A stretch of DNA of 64,000 nt, from the NCBI RefSeq assembly GCF_003696345.1, contig NZ_RFLX01000003.1, forward strand, positions 310,001 through 374,000, given 5' to 3'. The notes beneath the pieces are model-generated. The model did no database searches and was not told where the DNA came from. It was given only the letters and a program-made list of their open reading frames with translations. Shown here one piece after another: positions 7,703 through 15,930 of this stretch. Source of the DNA: Teichococcus wenyumeiae (lineage in GTDB: Bacteria; Pseudomonadota; Alphaproteobacteria; Acetobacterales; Acetobacteraceae). The translations under genes and the position numbers were made by a program. How positions within the stretch are numbered: position 1 is the stretch's first letter; each line of letters starts with the position of its first letter.

Positions 7703-7899
7703 GCTGCCGGAGAGGCGGCACCTCCGCCCGGCCGAGGCGGGACCACGAAAAAAGAATCTCCGATATCGCGGCGGCGTGCGGATGCCCTCCACACGGTCCA
7801 TGCCTCATCGGCCGCCAGAGATTGCACCCCCCATACCCCTACCAGGGACAAGAACTACCCCAACGATTTCAGTCTGTTAGCTGGATAGGCCGAGTGAGC

Positions 7900-8010
7900 G
7901 GAACGCTGGCGGGAACGCTGGGAACGCTAACAAGGAATTTAGCGTTCCCGGAAGGTTGTGTCTTTTCAGTTGGTTATCCTGTGGGGGAACGCTGGGAACG
8001 CTGGAACGCT
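7900..8010 (+). repeat. GGAACGCT iteron-like repeats
   Basis: GGAACGCT occurs six times in direct orientation (7900, 7912, 7921, 7986, 7995, 8003) and once inverted (7941-7948). The copies form two groups of three at 8-12 base spacing. The inverted copy and the one at 7921 flank an AT-rich loop. Confidence 0.6.
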
Positions 8011-8176
8011 GTTCCTTCTCTTTAGGCATAAAGAAGAAAGAGAGGATAAGGGCGCGCCTCCACCCGCGCCGGCACGCGAGATTGCCACTCCACCTTTTCT
8101 GGATCAGCCGAAGGCGTACCAGGGGAGGGGCACGGGGAGGGGGTCGATCAGGAAGTAGGCCGGCGGCGGTGGCGGC

Positions 8177-9499
8177 TCAGCCGGTCCCCTGACTCCGGCT
8201 GGGTAGCTGCACTAGTTCGGCAGGCCGCTTGCTGCACCATTGCCCCCAGGCGTCCATCAGCCCACGCCGCCGGTCCAGCAGATCGGAACGGGCGTAAGCC
8301 GCCTCCACCTTATCCCGCACCACATGCGCCAGGGCGGCCTCGGCTACCTCGCGCCCCTCTGGCCGAGTCTCGCCCGCCCAATCGCGGAAGCTGGATCGGA
8401 AGCCGTGCGGCACCACAGGGCGGCCCTCGCCGTCGCACCAGGGGGGCAGGCCCTCGCCCTCGTTCATGCGGCGGATGACGGCGGAGATGGTCATGTCCGA
8501 CAGCGCCGCCGAGCTGCGCGCCGTGCTGGGGAAGATCAGGCTGCTTGGGCCGCGCCCCATTGCCTCCATCTCCCGCAGCACCGCCACCGCCTCGGCCGAC
8601 AGGGGTACGCGGTGGCGCCGCCGCGCCTTCATGCGCTCGGCCGGCACCGTCCACACGGCATGGTCCAGATCCACCTCGCGCCAGCGGGCCAGGCGCACCT
8701 CGCCCGTGCGGGCGGCGCACAGGATGGCGAAGGCCAGCGCGTGGGCGGCCACGCCCTCCCGCTTCCGCAGCGCCGCCATGAAGGCCGGCACCTCACGCCA
8801 GGGAAGGGAAGGATGGTGCTGGGTCCGCTGCACCCGCTGCGGTGCCGGCAGGACTTCTGCCAAGTGGCCGCGCCAGCGGGCCGGGTTCTCGCCTTCGCGC
8901 CAGCCGCGCGCCCTGGCGAAGTCCAGCACCGCCTCTATGCGCCCCCGGACGCGGGATGCCGTCTCCGGCGTCAGGTTCCAGATCGGCCGCAGTACGTCCA
9001 GCACGTCATCCGTGCTGACCTCCGCCACCGCCGCCGCGCCGATGTGAGGGAAGGCATGGGCCTTGAGGGTGGCCTCCCACTGGGCGCGGTGCTTCGGGTT
9101 GCTCCATCCGCTCTCCCGCTCCACCAGCAGGGCTTCGGCCACTTCCTGGAAGGTGCGGCGCACGGTGCGCTGCGCAGCTTCCTCGGCTGCCCTGGCGGCC
9201 TCTTCCATGGCTCGGCGGTTGGCCAGCGGATCAATCCCATCCCGCAGCAGCCGGCGGGCAGTGGCGGCTTTGTCGCGTGCTTCTGCCAGGGTGACGCCGC
9301 CGCTGCGGCCGTCCGGATCGGCGGTGCCGAGGCCCATCTCCCGGCTTCGGTCCCGCAGGGCATAGCGGAAGAGCCAAGACTTCCCGCCGGCCGGGCTGAT
9401 CTGAAGATAGAGCCCTTCGCCATCCCCGACTCGCTCAGGCCTCTTGCTCTTGCCGGAGTGACGCGCCGCCGCCACCGCCCGCGCCGTCAGGTTTCCCAT
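8177..9499 (-). CDS. Tyrosine-type site-specific integrase (P4 family)
   Basis: The 440-residue protein has the N-terminal arm-binding domain of P4-type integrases (DGEGLYLQI, WLFRYALRDR, LAEARDKAATARRLL), a SAM-like core-binding domain and a C-terminal catalytic domain. Catalytic residues are visible: Arg in CAARTGEVRLARW, His-x-x-Arg in HGFRSSFRDWAGE, and the nucleophile Tyr in EAAYARSDLLDRRRGLMDAW. It would catalyse integration and excision of the element. The ATG at 9499 is chosen over the longest frame (9613) because the extension reads through the palindrome at 9526-9584 and the integrase homology starts at MGNLTARAV. Confidence 0.9.
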   Translation of the reverse strand: MGNLTARAVAAARHSGKSKRPERVGDGEGLYLQISPAGGKSWLFRYALRDRSREMGLGTADPDGRSGGVTLAEARDKAATARRLLRDGIDPLANRRAMEEAARAAEEAAQRTVRRTFQEVAEALLVERESGWSNPKHRAQWEATLKAHAFPHIGAAAVAEVSTDDVLDVLRPIWNLTPETASRVRGRIEAVLDFARARGWREGENPARWRGHLAEVLPAPQRVQRTQHHPSLPWREVPAFMAALRKREGVAAHALAFAILCAARTGEVRLARWREVDLDHAVWTVPAERMKARRRHRVPLSAEAVAVLREMEAMGRGPSSLIFPSTARSSAALSDMTISAVIRRMNEGEGLPPWCDGEGRPVVPHGFRSSFRDWAGETRPEGREVAEAALAHVVRDKVEAAYARSDLLDRRRGLMDAWGQWCSKRPAELVQLPSRSQGTG

Positions 9500-9816
9500 G
9501 GTACCGCCTCCACTCAACTGCCGCCCCAGATGGGGGTAGAGATGGGGGTAGGCCGAACCTACCCCCATCTCTACCCCCATTTGGACATGGGCTTGCCTGA
9601 CACTCAATGGCACGGTCTGAGATTAGAGGAGATGATAAGGCTCTGAGTAGTAAGGTGTTTCCGACACGCCGTGACACGCTCTGATAGCCGGGGAGATTCG
9701 GCAATGGCGGTCATCCCCTCCGCCAGTTTCCCTTTCCCCATCAAGGCTTTCCTGTTGCCAGCCGGCAGCGATGCTGCTGCCATGCGCCCTCGGGTAGCGT
9801 GGCGGAAAGGAAGCCG
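9500..9816. other. Gap between integrase and eutB; probable attachment-site region
   Basis: The gap holds the long palindrome at 9526-9584 and otherwise no gene. No tRNA, tmRNA or partial host gene is recognisable, so the core attachment sequence cannot be located without the element's other end. The eutB promoter should also lie here. Confidence 0.4.
9526..9584. repeat. Long perfect palindrome before the integrase
   Basis: Positions 9530-9552 and 9558-9580 are perfect 23-base reverse complements around a 5-base centre (CCGAA). Three further pairs (CCA/TGG) follow after one mismatch. Each arm is built from two copies of ATGGGGGTAG, so the element holds four copies, two in each orientation. 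Possible roles are integrase arm-type binding sites, an operator for the integrase gene, or an RNA hairpin in its leader. Confidence 0.75.
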
Positions 9817-11220
9817 ATGAGCCGGTATGCCAGCGACTTCCGCGGTGAGCGTCACGTGTTCCGCGACCTGGCTGATCTGCTGGCCAAGGCTTCGCCCGCG
9901 CGCTCCGGCGACGAACTGGCGGGGCTGGCGGCGGAAAGCGATGCCCAGCGCGTCGCCGCCCGCGCCGCCCTGGCCGATCTGCCGCTGACCCGGTTCCTGG
10001 AGGAACCGCTGATCCCCTATGAGGCGGACGAGGTGACGCGGCTGATCATGGACAGCCACGACGACGCCGCCTTTGCGCCTGTCCGCCATCTGACCGTGGG
10101 CGGGATGCGGGACTGGCTGCTATCCTATGCCGCGACACCACAGGCCCTGGCGGCCCTGGCCCCTGGCCTGACGCCGGAAATGGTGGCCGCCGTGTCCAAG
10201 CTGATGCGCAACCAGGATCTGATCTCGGTGGCGCGCCGCTGCCGGGTGGTGACCGCCTTCCGCAACACGATCGGGCTGGAAGGGCGGCTCGGCACCCGGT
10301 TGCAGCCGAACCACCCGGCGGATGACCTGCGCGGCATTGCCGCCGCCACGCTCGATGGGCTGCTCTACGGCTGCGGCGACGCGGTGATCGGCATCAATCC
10401 CGCCACCGACAACGTGCCGAACTGCATCGCGCTGCTGGAGATGCTGGACGGGCTGCGTGAACGCCACGAGATCCCGACCCAGACCTGCGTGCTGACGCAT
10501 GTGACCAATGCCATCCGCATCATCGAGCGCGGCGCACCGGTGGACCTGGTCTTCCAATCCATCGCGGGGACGGAGGCGGCCAATGCCGGCTTCGGCGTCA
10601 GCCTTTCCGTGCTGCGGGAGGCGCAGGACGCCGCGCTGGCACTGAAGCGCGGTACCGTCGGCAACAATGTCATGTATTTCGAAACGGGGCAGGGGGCGGC
10701 ACTCTCCGCCAATGCGCATCACGGACTGGACCAGCAGACCGTGGAAACCCGCGCTTATGCCGTGGCCCGCGCCTTCTCACCCCTGCTGGTGAATACGGTG
10801 GTGGGCTTCATCGGGCCGGAATACCTGTACGACGGCAAGCAGATCATCCGCGCGGGGCTGGAGGATCACTGCTGCGCCAAGCTGCTGGGCGTGCCGATGG
10901 GCGTGGATGTTTGCTACACCAACCATGCCGAGGCCGATCAGGACGACATGGACACGTTGATGACGCTGCTGGCCGCGGCCGGCACGTCCTTTCTCATCAC
11001 GGTGCCGGGGGCCGACGACGTGATGCTGAATTACCAGAGCGGCTCCTTCCACGACGCGCTTTACCTGCGCTCCACCTTCGGCCTCCGCGCCGCGCCCGAG
11101 TTCGAGGCCTGGCTGGAGCGGATGGACATGCTGGACCGGCAAGGGCGCATCAAGGAACTGGCGCCGCAAGATGGGGCCATGCGCCGCTTGCTGGCAGGGG
11201 GCGTCGGCGGTGGCGGCTGA
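9817..11220 (+). CDS. eutB: Ethanolamine ammonia-lyase large subunit
   Basis: The 467-residue product is the large (alpha) subunit of the adenosylcobalamin-dependent lyase that converts ethanolamine to acetaldehyde and ammonia in the cytoplasm. It matches EutB over its full length, including the conserved GCGDAVIGINPATD, CVLTHVTNAI and QSIAGTEAANAGFGV stretches of the TIM-barrel active site. The ATG at 9817 is chosen because GGAAAGGAA lies just before it; a GTG at 9799 would add six residues. eutC follows directly, but no microcompartment, reactivase or transporter gene is nearby, so this is a minimal eutBC pair whose left neighbour is the integrated element. Confidence 0.95.
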   Translation: MSRYASDFRGERHVFRDLADLLAKASPARSGDELAGLAAESDAQRVAARAALADLPLTRFLEEPLIPYEADEVTRLIMDSHDDAAFAPVRHLTVGGMRDWLLSYAATPQALAALAPGLTPEMVAAVSKLMRNQDLISVARRCRVVTAFRNTIGLEGRLGTRLQPNHPADDLRGIAAATLDGLLYGCGDAVIGINPATDNVPNCIALLEMLDGLRERHEIPTQTCVLTHVTNAIRIIERGAPVDLVFQSIAGTEAANAGFGVSLSVLREAQDAALALKRGTVGNNVMYFETGQGAALSANAHHGLDQQTVETRAYAVARAFSPLLVNTVVGFIGPEYLYDGKQIIRAGLEDHCCAKLLGVPMGVDVCYTNHAEADQDDMDTLMTLLAAAGTSFLITVPGADDVMLNYQSGSFHDALYLRSTFGLRAAPEFEAWLERMDMLDRQGRIKELAPQDGAMRRLLAGGVGGGG

Positions 11221-11971
11221 TCCCCCGACCCGCGATCCCTGGGGCCGGCTGCGGCAGGCAACGCCGGCACGTATCGGCCTTGGCCGTGTCGGCGATGCGC
11301 CGCCGGTGAGCGCCATGCTGGATTTTCAGCTGGCCCATGCCCGCGCGCGGGACGCGGTGCATACGCCACTGGATGTGGAAGCCTTGAAGTCTGCGCTGGA
11401 CGGCCTGCCGCAGGTCACCGTCCGCAGCTTGGCGCCGGACCGCGCCACCTATCTGCGCCGGCCCGACCTGGGGCGCAGCTTGGACCCTGATGGCCTGGAG
11501 CAACTGCCGGCAGGCGACTGGGACCTGGTCCTGGTCCTGGCCGATGGGCTTTCCGCCCGGGCTGTGCAGCAGCATGCACCAAAACTGCTGCGGGCCCTCA
11601 TGCCGAAGCTCTCCGGCTGGAAGGTGGCGCCGGTGGTCATTGCCACCCAGGGGCGCGTGGCCTTGGGCGATGAGATCGGCGGCGCGCTGGGCGCCAATCT
11701 CTGCGCGGTGCTGATCGGTGAACGGCCAGGGCTGAGCGTGGCCGACAGCCTCGGTGTCTACCTAACCTATGAGCCCCGGCCGGGGCGGCGGGATTCGGAG
11801 CGCAACTGCATCTCCAACATCCATCCCGCCGGCGGCCTGTCGCCGGAGGCTGCCGCGGCGAAGCTGGCCTGGCTGATGACCGAGGCCCGCCACCGCCGCC
11901 TGACCGGCGTGGAGCTGAAGGACGACGCACCCGCCTTGGATGCCGCCGCCCCTCCGGTGATCGAGGGCTGA
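11210..11971 (+). CDS. eutC: Ethanolamine ammonia-lyase small subunit
   Basis: The 253-residue product is the small (beta) subunit that completes the B12-binding site of ethanolamine ammonia-lyase. Conserved EutC segments include TPARIGLGRVGDAP, FQLAHARARDAVH, LADGLSARAVQQHA and a C-terminal SERNCISNIHPAGG with its conserved cysteine. The GTG at 11210, inside the end of eutB, gives a start (VAADPPTRDPW) that matches the family; it overlaps the eutB stop by 11 bases, so the two subunits are probably made by coupled translation. The convergent bfr gene ends 4 bases downstream. Confidence 0.93.
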   Translation: MAADPPTRDPWGRLRQATPARIGLGRVGDAPPVSAMLDFQLAHARARDAVHTPLDVEALKSALDGLPQVTVRSLAPDRATYLRRPDLGRSLDPDGLEQLPAGDWDLVLVLADGLSARAVQQHAPKLLRALMPKLSGWKVAPVVIATQGRVALGDEIGGALGANLCAVLIGERPGLSVADSLGVYLTYEPRPGRRDSERNCISNIHPAGGLSPEAAAAKLAWLMTEARHRRLTGVELKDDAPALDAAAPPVIEG

Positions 11972-11974
11972 ACC

Positions 11975-12466
11975 TCAGCCCTTGTTCTGGTCCGGCGCCG
12001 CGTCGCTGTTGAGGCGGATGTAGTCGGAAACGCCGATCTGCTCGATCAGCTTGAACTGCGTGTCGAGGAAGTCGGCGTGCTTTTCCTCATCCGCCAGGAT
12101 GCGCATCAGCAGGTCGCGGGAAACGAAGTCGCGCACGCTCTCGCAATGGGCGATGCCGTCACGCAGGTCGAGGATCGCCTTTTCCTCGATCTTCTGGTCG
12201 CACTTCAGCACCTCTTCGACATTCTGGCCGATGAGGATCTGGTTCAGCCGCTGCACGTTGGGCAGGCCGCCAAGGAAAAGGATGCGGGTGATCAGGTCAT
12301 CCGCATGCTTCATCTCCTCGATGGACTCGGCGTATTCGTGCTTGCCCAGCTTGGTCACGCCCCAGTCGTCCAGCATGCGGGCATGCAGGAAGTACTGGTT
12401 GATGGCCGTCAGCTCATTGGTGAGCTGGGTGTTCAGGTATTCGATGACCTTGGGGTCGCGCAGCAT
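11975..12466 (-). CDS. bfr: Bacterioferritin
   Basis: The 163-residue product is a four-helix haem-containing ferritin that stores iron as a mineral in a 24-subunit shell. All ferroxidase ligands are present at the usual positions: Glu18, Glu51, His54, Glu94, Glu127 and His130. The haem-ligating Met52 is also present, in EEMKHAD. bfd, encoding the ferredoxin that releases iron from it, lies 100 bases upstream in the same direction, so the two probably share a transcript and iron control. Confidence 0.95.
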   Translation of the reverse strand: MLRDPKVIEYLNTQLTNELTAINQYFLHARMLDDWGVTKLGKHEYAESIEEMKHADDLITRILFLGGLPNVQRLNQILIGQNVEEVLKCDQKIEEKAILDLRDGIAHCESVRDFVSRDLLMRILADEEKHADFLDTQFKLIEQIGVSDYIRLNSDAAPDQNKG

Positions 12467-12566
12467 GGTGGCCTGTTCTCCATCCGGATCTGCGCCAGAC
12501 CTTGCGGAAACAGGGTGAACACGTCAAGCCATTGTTTTTGCGTGAAAATGCGACTGCGAGACGCTT

Positions 12567-12758
12567 TCAGTCGCCGGCCATCGCCTGATCAGCCCCCGGC
12601 GGCTGCTCCCGGATGATGGAGAGCATGGTGCCGGTGCAGCACCCGCACTGTGCCGCGCAATTGCAGGCCGCATAGACTTCCTTGGGCCGCTGTGCCCCGC
12701 CGGCGATCGCGTCGCGGATCTGGGTATCGGTCAGGGCATTGCAGATGCAGACATACAT
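12567..12758 (-). CDS. bfd: Bacterioferritin-associated ferredoxin
   Basis: This 63-residue [2Fe-2S] protein transfers electrons to bacterioferritin so stored ferric iron can be released. The cysteine pattern is typical: CIC at residues 4-6 and the CNCAAQCGCC cluster at 32-41. The start at 12758 (MYVCICNALTD) matches the family; the frame is open further upstream but the extension has no family match. bfr follows on the same strand. A weak Fur-like sequence lies about 50-70 bases upstream. Confidence 0.9.
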   Translation of the reverse strand: MYVCICNALTDTQIRDAIAGGAQRPKEVYAACNCAAQCGCCTGTMLSIIREQPPGADQAMAGD

Positions 12759-12809
12759 GTCGTGAACCGCTTGCTGGTCTGCTGCGACTGATAACTGCTC
12801 GCAATGCCA

Positions 12810-12830
12810 GATGCAACTCACTCTCAATAG
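12810..12830 (-). promoter_or_regulatory. Weak Fur-like box upstream of bfd
   Basis: On the minus strand the sequence CTATTGAGAGTGAGTTGCAT resembles the AT-rich TGAnA...TGCA pattern of Fur boxes, at a promoter-like distance from bfd. The dyad is poor (about 4 of 7 positions), so this is only a candidate. Confidence 0.25.
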
Positions 12831-12842
12831 AAAGACGGGCTT

Positions 12843-14654
12843 TCAGGCCGCGGCGTGTTCCCGCAGCACGCGCAGCACGTCCTTGCCGTAGCGCTCCAGC
12901 TTCGTGTTTCCGACGCCGGGAATGGTGCCGAGCTGGTCCAGTGTTTCAGGCTGCTCCGCTGCAATCTCCACCAAGGTGCGGTCCTGGAAAATCACATAGG
13001 CGGGCACGCCCTGCGCCAGGGCGGTGCGCTTACGCCATTCCCGCAGGGCGGCGAAGCGGGGGTCGGAGGGCGCCTCGATGCTGCCGCGCGCGCGCAGGCT
13101 GCCGCGGGCAGGCTGTGTCACCAGCTCTTCCCGCAGCATCACCGGTTGCTCACCCTTCAGGATCGGGCGGGCGGCGTCGGTGGGCACCAGCTCGCCATGG
13201 TTCTCCACCGCCACGTCCAGCGCCCCCTGAGCCACCAGCTGCCGCGCGACGCCGCGCCAGGCGGCTTCGGTCAGGTCTCGCCCGACGCCGAAGGTGGGCA
13301 ACTGGTCGTGGCCGAACTGGGTGACCTTCTGGGTCGCCTTGCCCAGCAGCACATCCACCACATGCCCAAGGCCGAAGCGCCGCCCGGTTCGCAGCACGGC
13401 GGACAGCATCTTCTGCGCCGCCACGGTGCCATCGAAGAGCCTCGGTGGCGTCAGGCAGATATCGCAGGCCCCGCAGGGCTCCGGCGCATCCTCCCCGAAG
13501 CAGCGCAGCAGGATCTGGCGGCGGCAGGTGGAAGCCTCGGCGATGCCGACCATGGCTTCCAGCCGCTGCCGCTCCACCCGCTTCTGCTCGTCGCTCGCGC
13601 CGCTTTCCATGATGCGGTGGCGGGCCAGGGCGATGTCGCCGGCGCCGTAGAGAAGCTGCGCCTGGGCTGGCAGACCGTCGCGCCCGGCGCGGCCAATCTC
13701 CTGGTACCAGCTCTCCGGGCTGCGGGGCAGGTCGGTATGGGCGACGTAGCGGACATCCGGGCGGTCGATGCCCATGCCGAAGGCGATGGTTGCCGCCATC
13801 ACCACCGCATCGCCGCGCGCGAAGCGCCGGTGCGCCTCCCGCTTGGCGGAAGGCTCCAGGCCAGCATGGAAGACCAGGCTGTCATAACCATCCTGCTTCA
13901 GCCAATCCGCCGTCTGCTCCGCCTTGCGGCGGGTGCCGCAATAGATCAGGCCGGCGCCCGTGCCGTCCGAGGCGGTCTTGATGAAGCGCCGTAGCTGCCC
14001 CCGCTCATGGTCCCGCGGCTGGGCGGAGATGGCGATATTGGGCCGGTCGAAGCTGGCGCGGAACAGGGGGCTGTCTTCCAGCCCCAGCTGCCGTTGAATA
14101 TCCGTGACGGTGCGCGGGTCAGCGGTGGCGGTCAGCGCCAGGCGCGGCACGCGCGGAAAGCGTTGCGCCAGCACCGGTAGGGCGCGGTATTCCGGCCGGA
14201 AGTGATGGCCCCACTGGCTGACGCAATGCGCCTCATCGATGGCAAACAGGGCGACGCGCATCTCATCCAGCCGCGCCAGCGTGCTGTCGAGGGTCAGGCG
14301 CTCGGGCGAGACATAGAGCAGCTTCAGCTCGCCGCTATCGAGGTCGCGCCACACGGCGCGCGCTTCGTCCGGCGGCAGTTCGGAGTGCAGGGCGGCGGCC
14401 TTGATGTCCTGCTGCCGCAGCGCCGCCACCTGGTCTTCCATCAGGGCGATCAAAGGCGAGACCACGACGCCGAGGCCGGGCCGGCAAAGGGCAGGGATCT
14501 GGAAGCAGAGGCTCTTGCCGCCACCTGTCGGCATCAGCACCAGTCCGGAGCCGCCAGCCACGGCGTGGCGAACCACCTCCTCCTGCAGGCCCCTGAAGCC
14601 GGTATAGCCAAAGACACGATGCAGGACGTCGAGCGGTTCGCCGTATTCACTCAT
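12843..14654 (-). CDS. recQ: ATP-dependent DNA helicase RecQ
   Basis: This 603-residue superfamily-2 helicase unwinds 3'-tailed DNA and recombination intermediates. Visible motifs are the Walker A MPTGGGKSLCF, the DEAH box in AIDEAHCVSQWGHHFRPEY, motif VI (YQEIGRAGRDGLPA), a zinc cluster with cysteines in CRRQILLRCFGE and CGACDIC, then a winged-helix RQC domain and a C-terminal HRDC domain (LREWRKRTALAQGVPAYVIF). Length is that of standard RecQ. The gene stands alone with a long, comparatively AT-rich intergenic region upstream. Confidence 0.95.
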   Translation of the reverse strand: MSEYGEPLDVLHRVFGYTGFRGLQEEVVRHAVAGGSGLVLMPTGGGKSLCFQIPALCRPGLGVVVSPLIALMEDQVAALRQQDIKAAALHSELPPDEARAVWRDLDSGELKLLYVSPERLTLDSTLARLDEMRVALFAIDEAHCVSQWGHHFRPEYRALPVLAQRFPRVPRLALTATADPRTVTDIQRQLGLEDSPLFRASFDRPNIAISAQPRDHERGQLRRFIKTASDGTGAGLIYCGTRRKAEQTADWLKQDGYDSLVFHAGLEPSAKREAHRRFARGDAVVMAATIAFGMGIDRPDVRYVAHTDLPRSPESWYQEIGRAGRDGLPAQAQLLYGAGDIALARHRIMESGASDEQKRVERQRLEAMVGIAEASTCRRQILLRCFGEDAPEPCGACDICLTPPRLFDGTVAAQKMLSAVLRTGRRFGLGHVVDVLLGKATQKVTQFGHDQLPTFGVGRDLTEAAWRGVARQLVAQGALDVAVENHGELVPTDAARPILKGEQPVMLREELVTQPARGSLRARGSIEAPSDPRFAALREWRKRTALAQGVPAYVIFQDRTLVEIAAEQPETLDQLGTIPGVGNTKLERYGKDVLRVLREHAAA

Positions 14655-15140
14655 GCCGAGGGCTTTTAGCGCGGCGGCAGGTCGCCGCCCACGCGTAATT
14701 CGATGCTTCCCTGCGGCTGGCCGGATGCTGTCATGCAGCCCGTGGCCGGTGGCCGCAGGCGAGCCGCTTTATGGCCAGCCAAGTTGGTATAATTGCCATG
14801 TTCTGGACGCGCATCGGAACGGCAAAATACCAGGTTTCGGGCATTGATCTCTGCGATTCGGCGGCAGGCAGGACATTTCCCCGGCGTTTCAGTCACGAGT
14901 CAGACAAGCCGAGTGTTACTGAAGTCAACGCTGGAAATAGCAGGGCAACCATGGGTGGATATCGTTAAACGAAACTGACAAGCGACTGTTTCCACGGCAA
15001 TTCGTTTAAGGTTCGGCATCGAAACGGCATCCTCTCTTGCCGCTGCTGATGTCATGATTTGTGTTTGTTACGATTTGAAGCTGGACAAAAGCCCCGTAAA
15101 GCTCTTGCAATCCGCCCGGACCAAGCCGGCTCATGTGGCG

Positions 15141-15350
15141 TTGCAATAGCCACGTAACGGCTTACATAGCGCCGTATGTTCTACGCCTAATATGCTGAGG
15201 AAGGCCGATTTCGGTGGTAAGAGTTGTCAAGCCAACGCTGTCCCCGATCGCTTCAGACGCATCGCCGGCTGGAATTTCGATTCAGAACTAAGACTTGTTT
15301 CAAAAAAAAGACGACACCTTCTGCTGGGCCAACCAGCAGTCCTGTTTTTT
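15141..15350 (+). ncRNA. Candidate small RNA or marR leader
   Basis: TTGCAA (15141-15146) and TACATA (15163-15168), 16 bases apart, resemble a sigma-70 promoter. About 175 bases later comes the perfect 7-bp hairpin CTGCTGG/CCAGCAG (15321-15339) followed by TCCTGTTTTTT. No reading frame between them is convincing. It could be a free-standing small RNA, or a terminated leader 52 bases before marR. Confidence 0.4.
15321..15350 (+). terminator. Intrinsic-terminator-like hairpin upstream of marR
   Basis: The stem CTGCTGG (15321-15327) pairs with CCAGCAG (15333-15339) over a 5-base loop, followed by a run of six T at 15345-15350. Confidence 0.55.
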
Positions 15351-15402
15351 CATTTCTCTGCCGGCAAAAGCTGCCGACCTCCTTCGACAAGGATGATATG
15401 CG

Positions 15403-15807
15403 ATGGCCGTTCAAAACAGCCCGGACCAGCTGGTCGGGATCCTGCGTGACACAGTGGTGGCGTTGGTGCGCAGGGACGGGCATGACCTTTCGGCTCGGCA
15501 GCTCGGCGTGTTCCTGACCGTCTATCTGGGTGAGGGGCCGCATACCGTGCGTGGTCTTGCAGCGGCACTGAACGTGTCGAAGCCGGCTATCACCCGCGCC
15601 CTGGACCGCCTCGGCGAACTCGACCTCGCCAAGCGCAAGACGGACCCCCAGGACCGCCGCAGCGTGCTGGTGCAGCGTACCACCAAGGGCTCTGCCTTCC
15701 TGCGCGACATCCGCTCGGTGATGGTGGAAGCCGATAGCACCGCCCGCACCATGGTGGCGCCTTCTCTGCCCGCCAATACCGAGAGCGCGACCCGCCGCGC
15801 CGTCTGA
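15403..15807 (+). CDS. MarR-family transcriptional regulator
   Basis: The 134-residue protein has the winged helix-turn-helix of MarR regulators: LSARQLGVFLTVYLGEGPHT, the recognition region NVSKPAITRALDRLGELDL, and the wing KRKTDPQDRRSVLVQRTTKG with its conserved Asp-Arg-Arg. It probably acts as a dimeric repressor responding to a small molecule. The target is unknown; the nearest genes are the convergent cyd operon and divergent recQ. A terminator-like hairpin 52 bases upstream suggests control by attenuation. The end is marked by the hairpin at 15867-15890. Confidence 0.85.
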   Translation: MAVQNSPDQLVGILRDTVVALVRRDGHDLSARQLGVFLTVYLGEGPHTVRGLAAALNVSKPAITRALDRLGELDLAKRKTDPQDRRSVLVQRTTKGSAFLRDIRSVMVEADSTARTMVAPSLPANTESATRRAV

Positions 15808-15866
15808 AGCGGCGGGATTCAGTTCTACAACCTCTGGCTGTCCTCGCGACAGTTCTTGTACCAAAA

Positions 15867-15890
15867 ACGGCTCCGGTGTTCCGGAGCCGT
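15867..15890. terminator. Bidirectional terminator between marR and cydX
   Basis: ACGGCTCCGG (15867-15876) pairs perfectly with CCGGAGCCGT (15881-15890) around TGTT. It is preceded by five A and followed by CTTTGTTTT, so it can end both the rightward marR transcript and the leftward cyd transcript. Confidence 0.85.
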
Positions 15891-15930
15891 CTTTGTTTTC
15901 AGCGGCCACAGCCTGAGCCGGAACGCTGCC

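Larger units (their letters stand above)
7184..8176. other. Non-coding, repeat-rich block between integrase and cargo gene
   Basis: No convincing gene is present: the open frames here are short, low-complexity and lack ribosome binding sites. Instead there are at least three groups of short direct repeats (listed separately) at 7483-7512, 7607-7647 and 7900-8010, plus a longer degenerate repeat at 7531-7702. Such clusters are typical of origin or partition regions of plasmids and self-replicating elements. Confidence 0.5.
1..9600. mobile_element. Integrated P4-like element, integrase-proximal end; left end outside the window
   Basis: All genes from the left edge to the integrase at 8177-9499 read on the minus strand and are typical of a satellite-phage or integrative element: a P4-type tyrosine integrase, an AlpA-type regulator, a chain of small overlapping genes, a Toprim primase-like protein and a P-loop ATPase. 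From 9817 onward only ordinary chromosomal genes occur. No tRNA or tmRNA gene lies next to the integrase, so the target site is not identified and the right boundary is placed only approximately, between the integrase start and eutB. The element extends beyond position 1, so its size and other end are unknown. Confidence 0.75.
14655..15402. other. Intergenic region between recQ and marR
   Basis: The region is AT-rich relative to its surroundings. An open frame at 14666-14896 on the minus strand has a CPAC motif but no clear family match or ribosome binding site, so it is not called. The right part contains a promoter-like pair and an intrinsic-terminator-like hairpin enclosing about 175 bases, listed as a candidate small RNA. 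Confidence 0.4.

Noticed and set aside
7436-7801. 121-residue minus-strand frame in the repeat-rich block
   Set aside because: Its apparent internal repetition comes from DNA repeats; composition is not protein-like and no start signal is present.
14666-14896. 76-residue frame on the minus strand with a CPAC motif just upstream of recQ
   Set aside because: No recognisable family, no ribosome binding site, and the C-terminal half is low-complexity; it lies in an AT-rich intergenic region.
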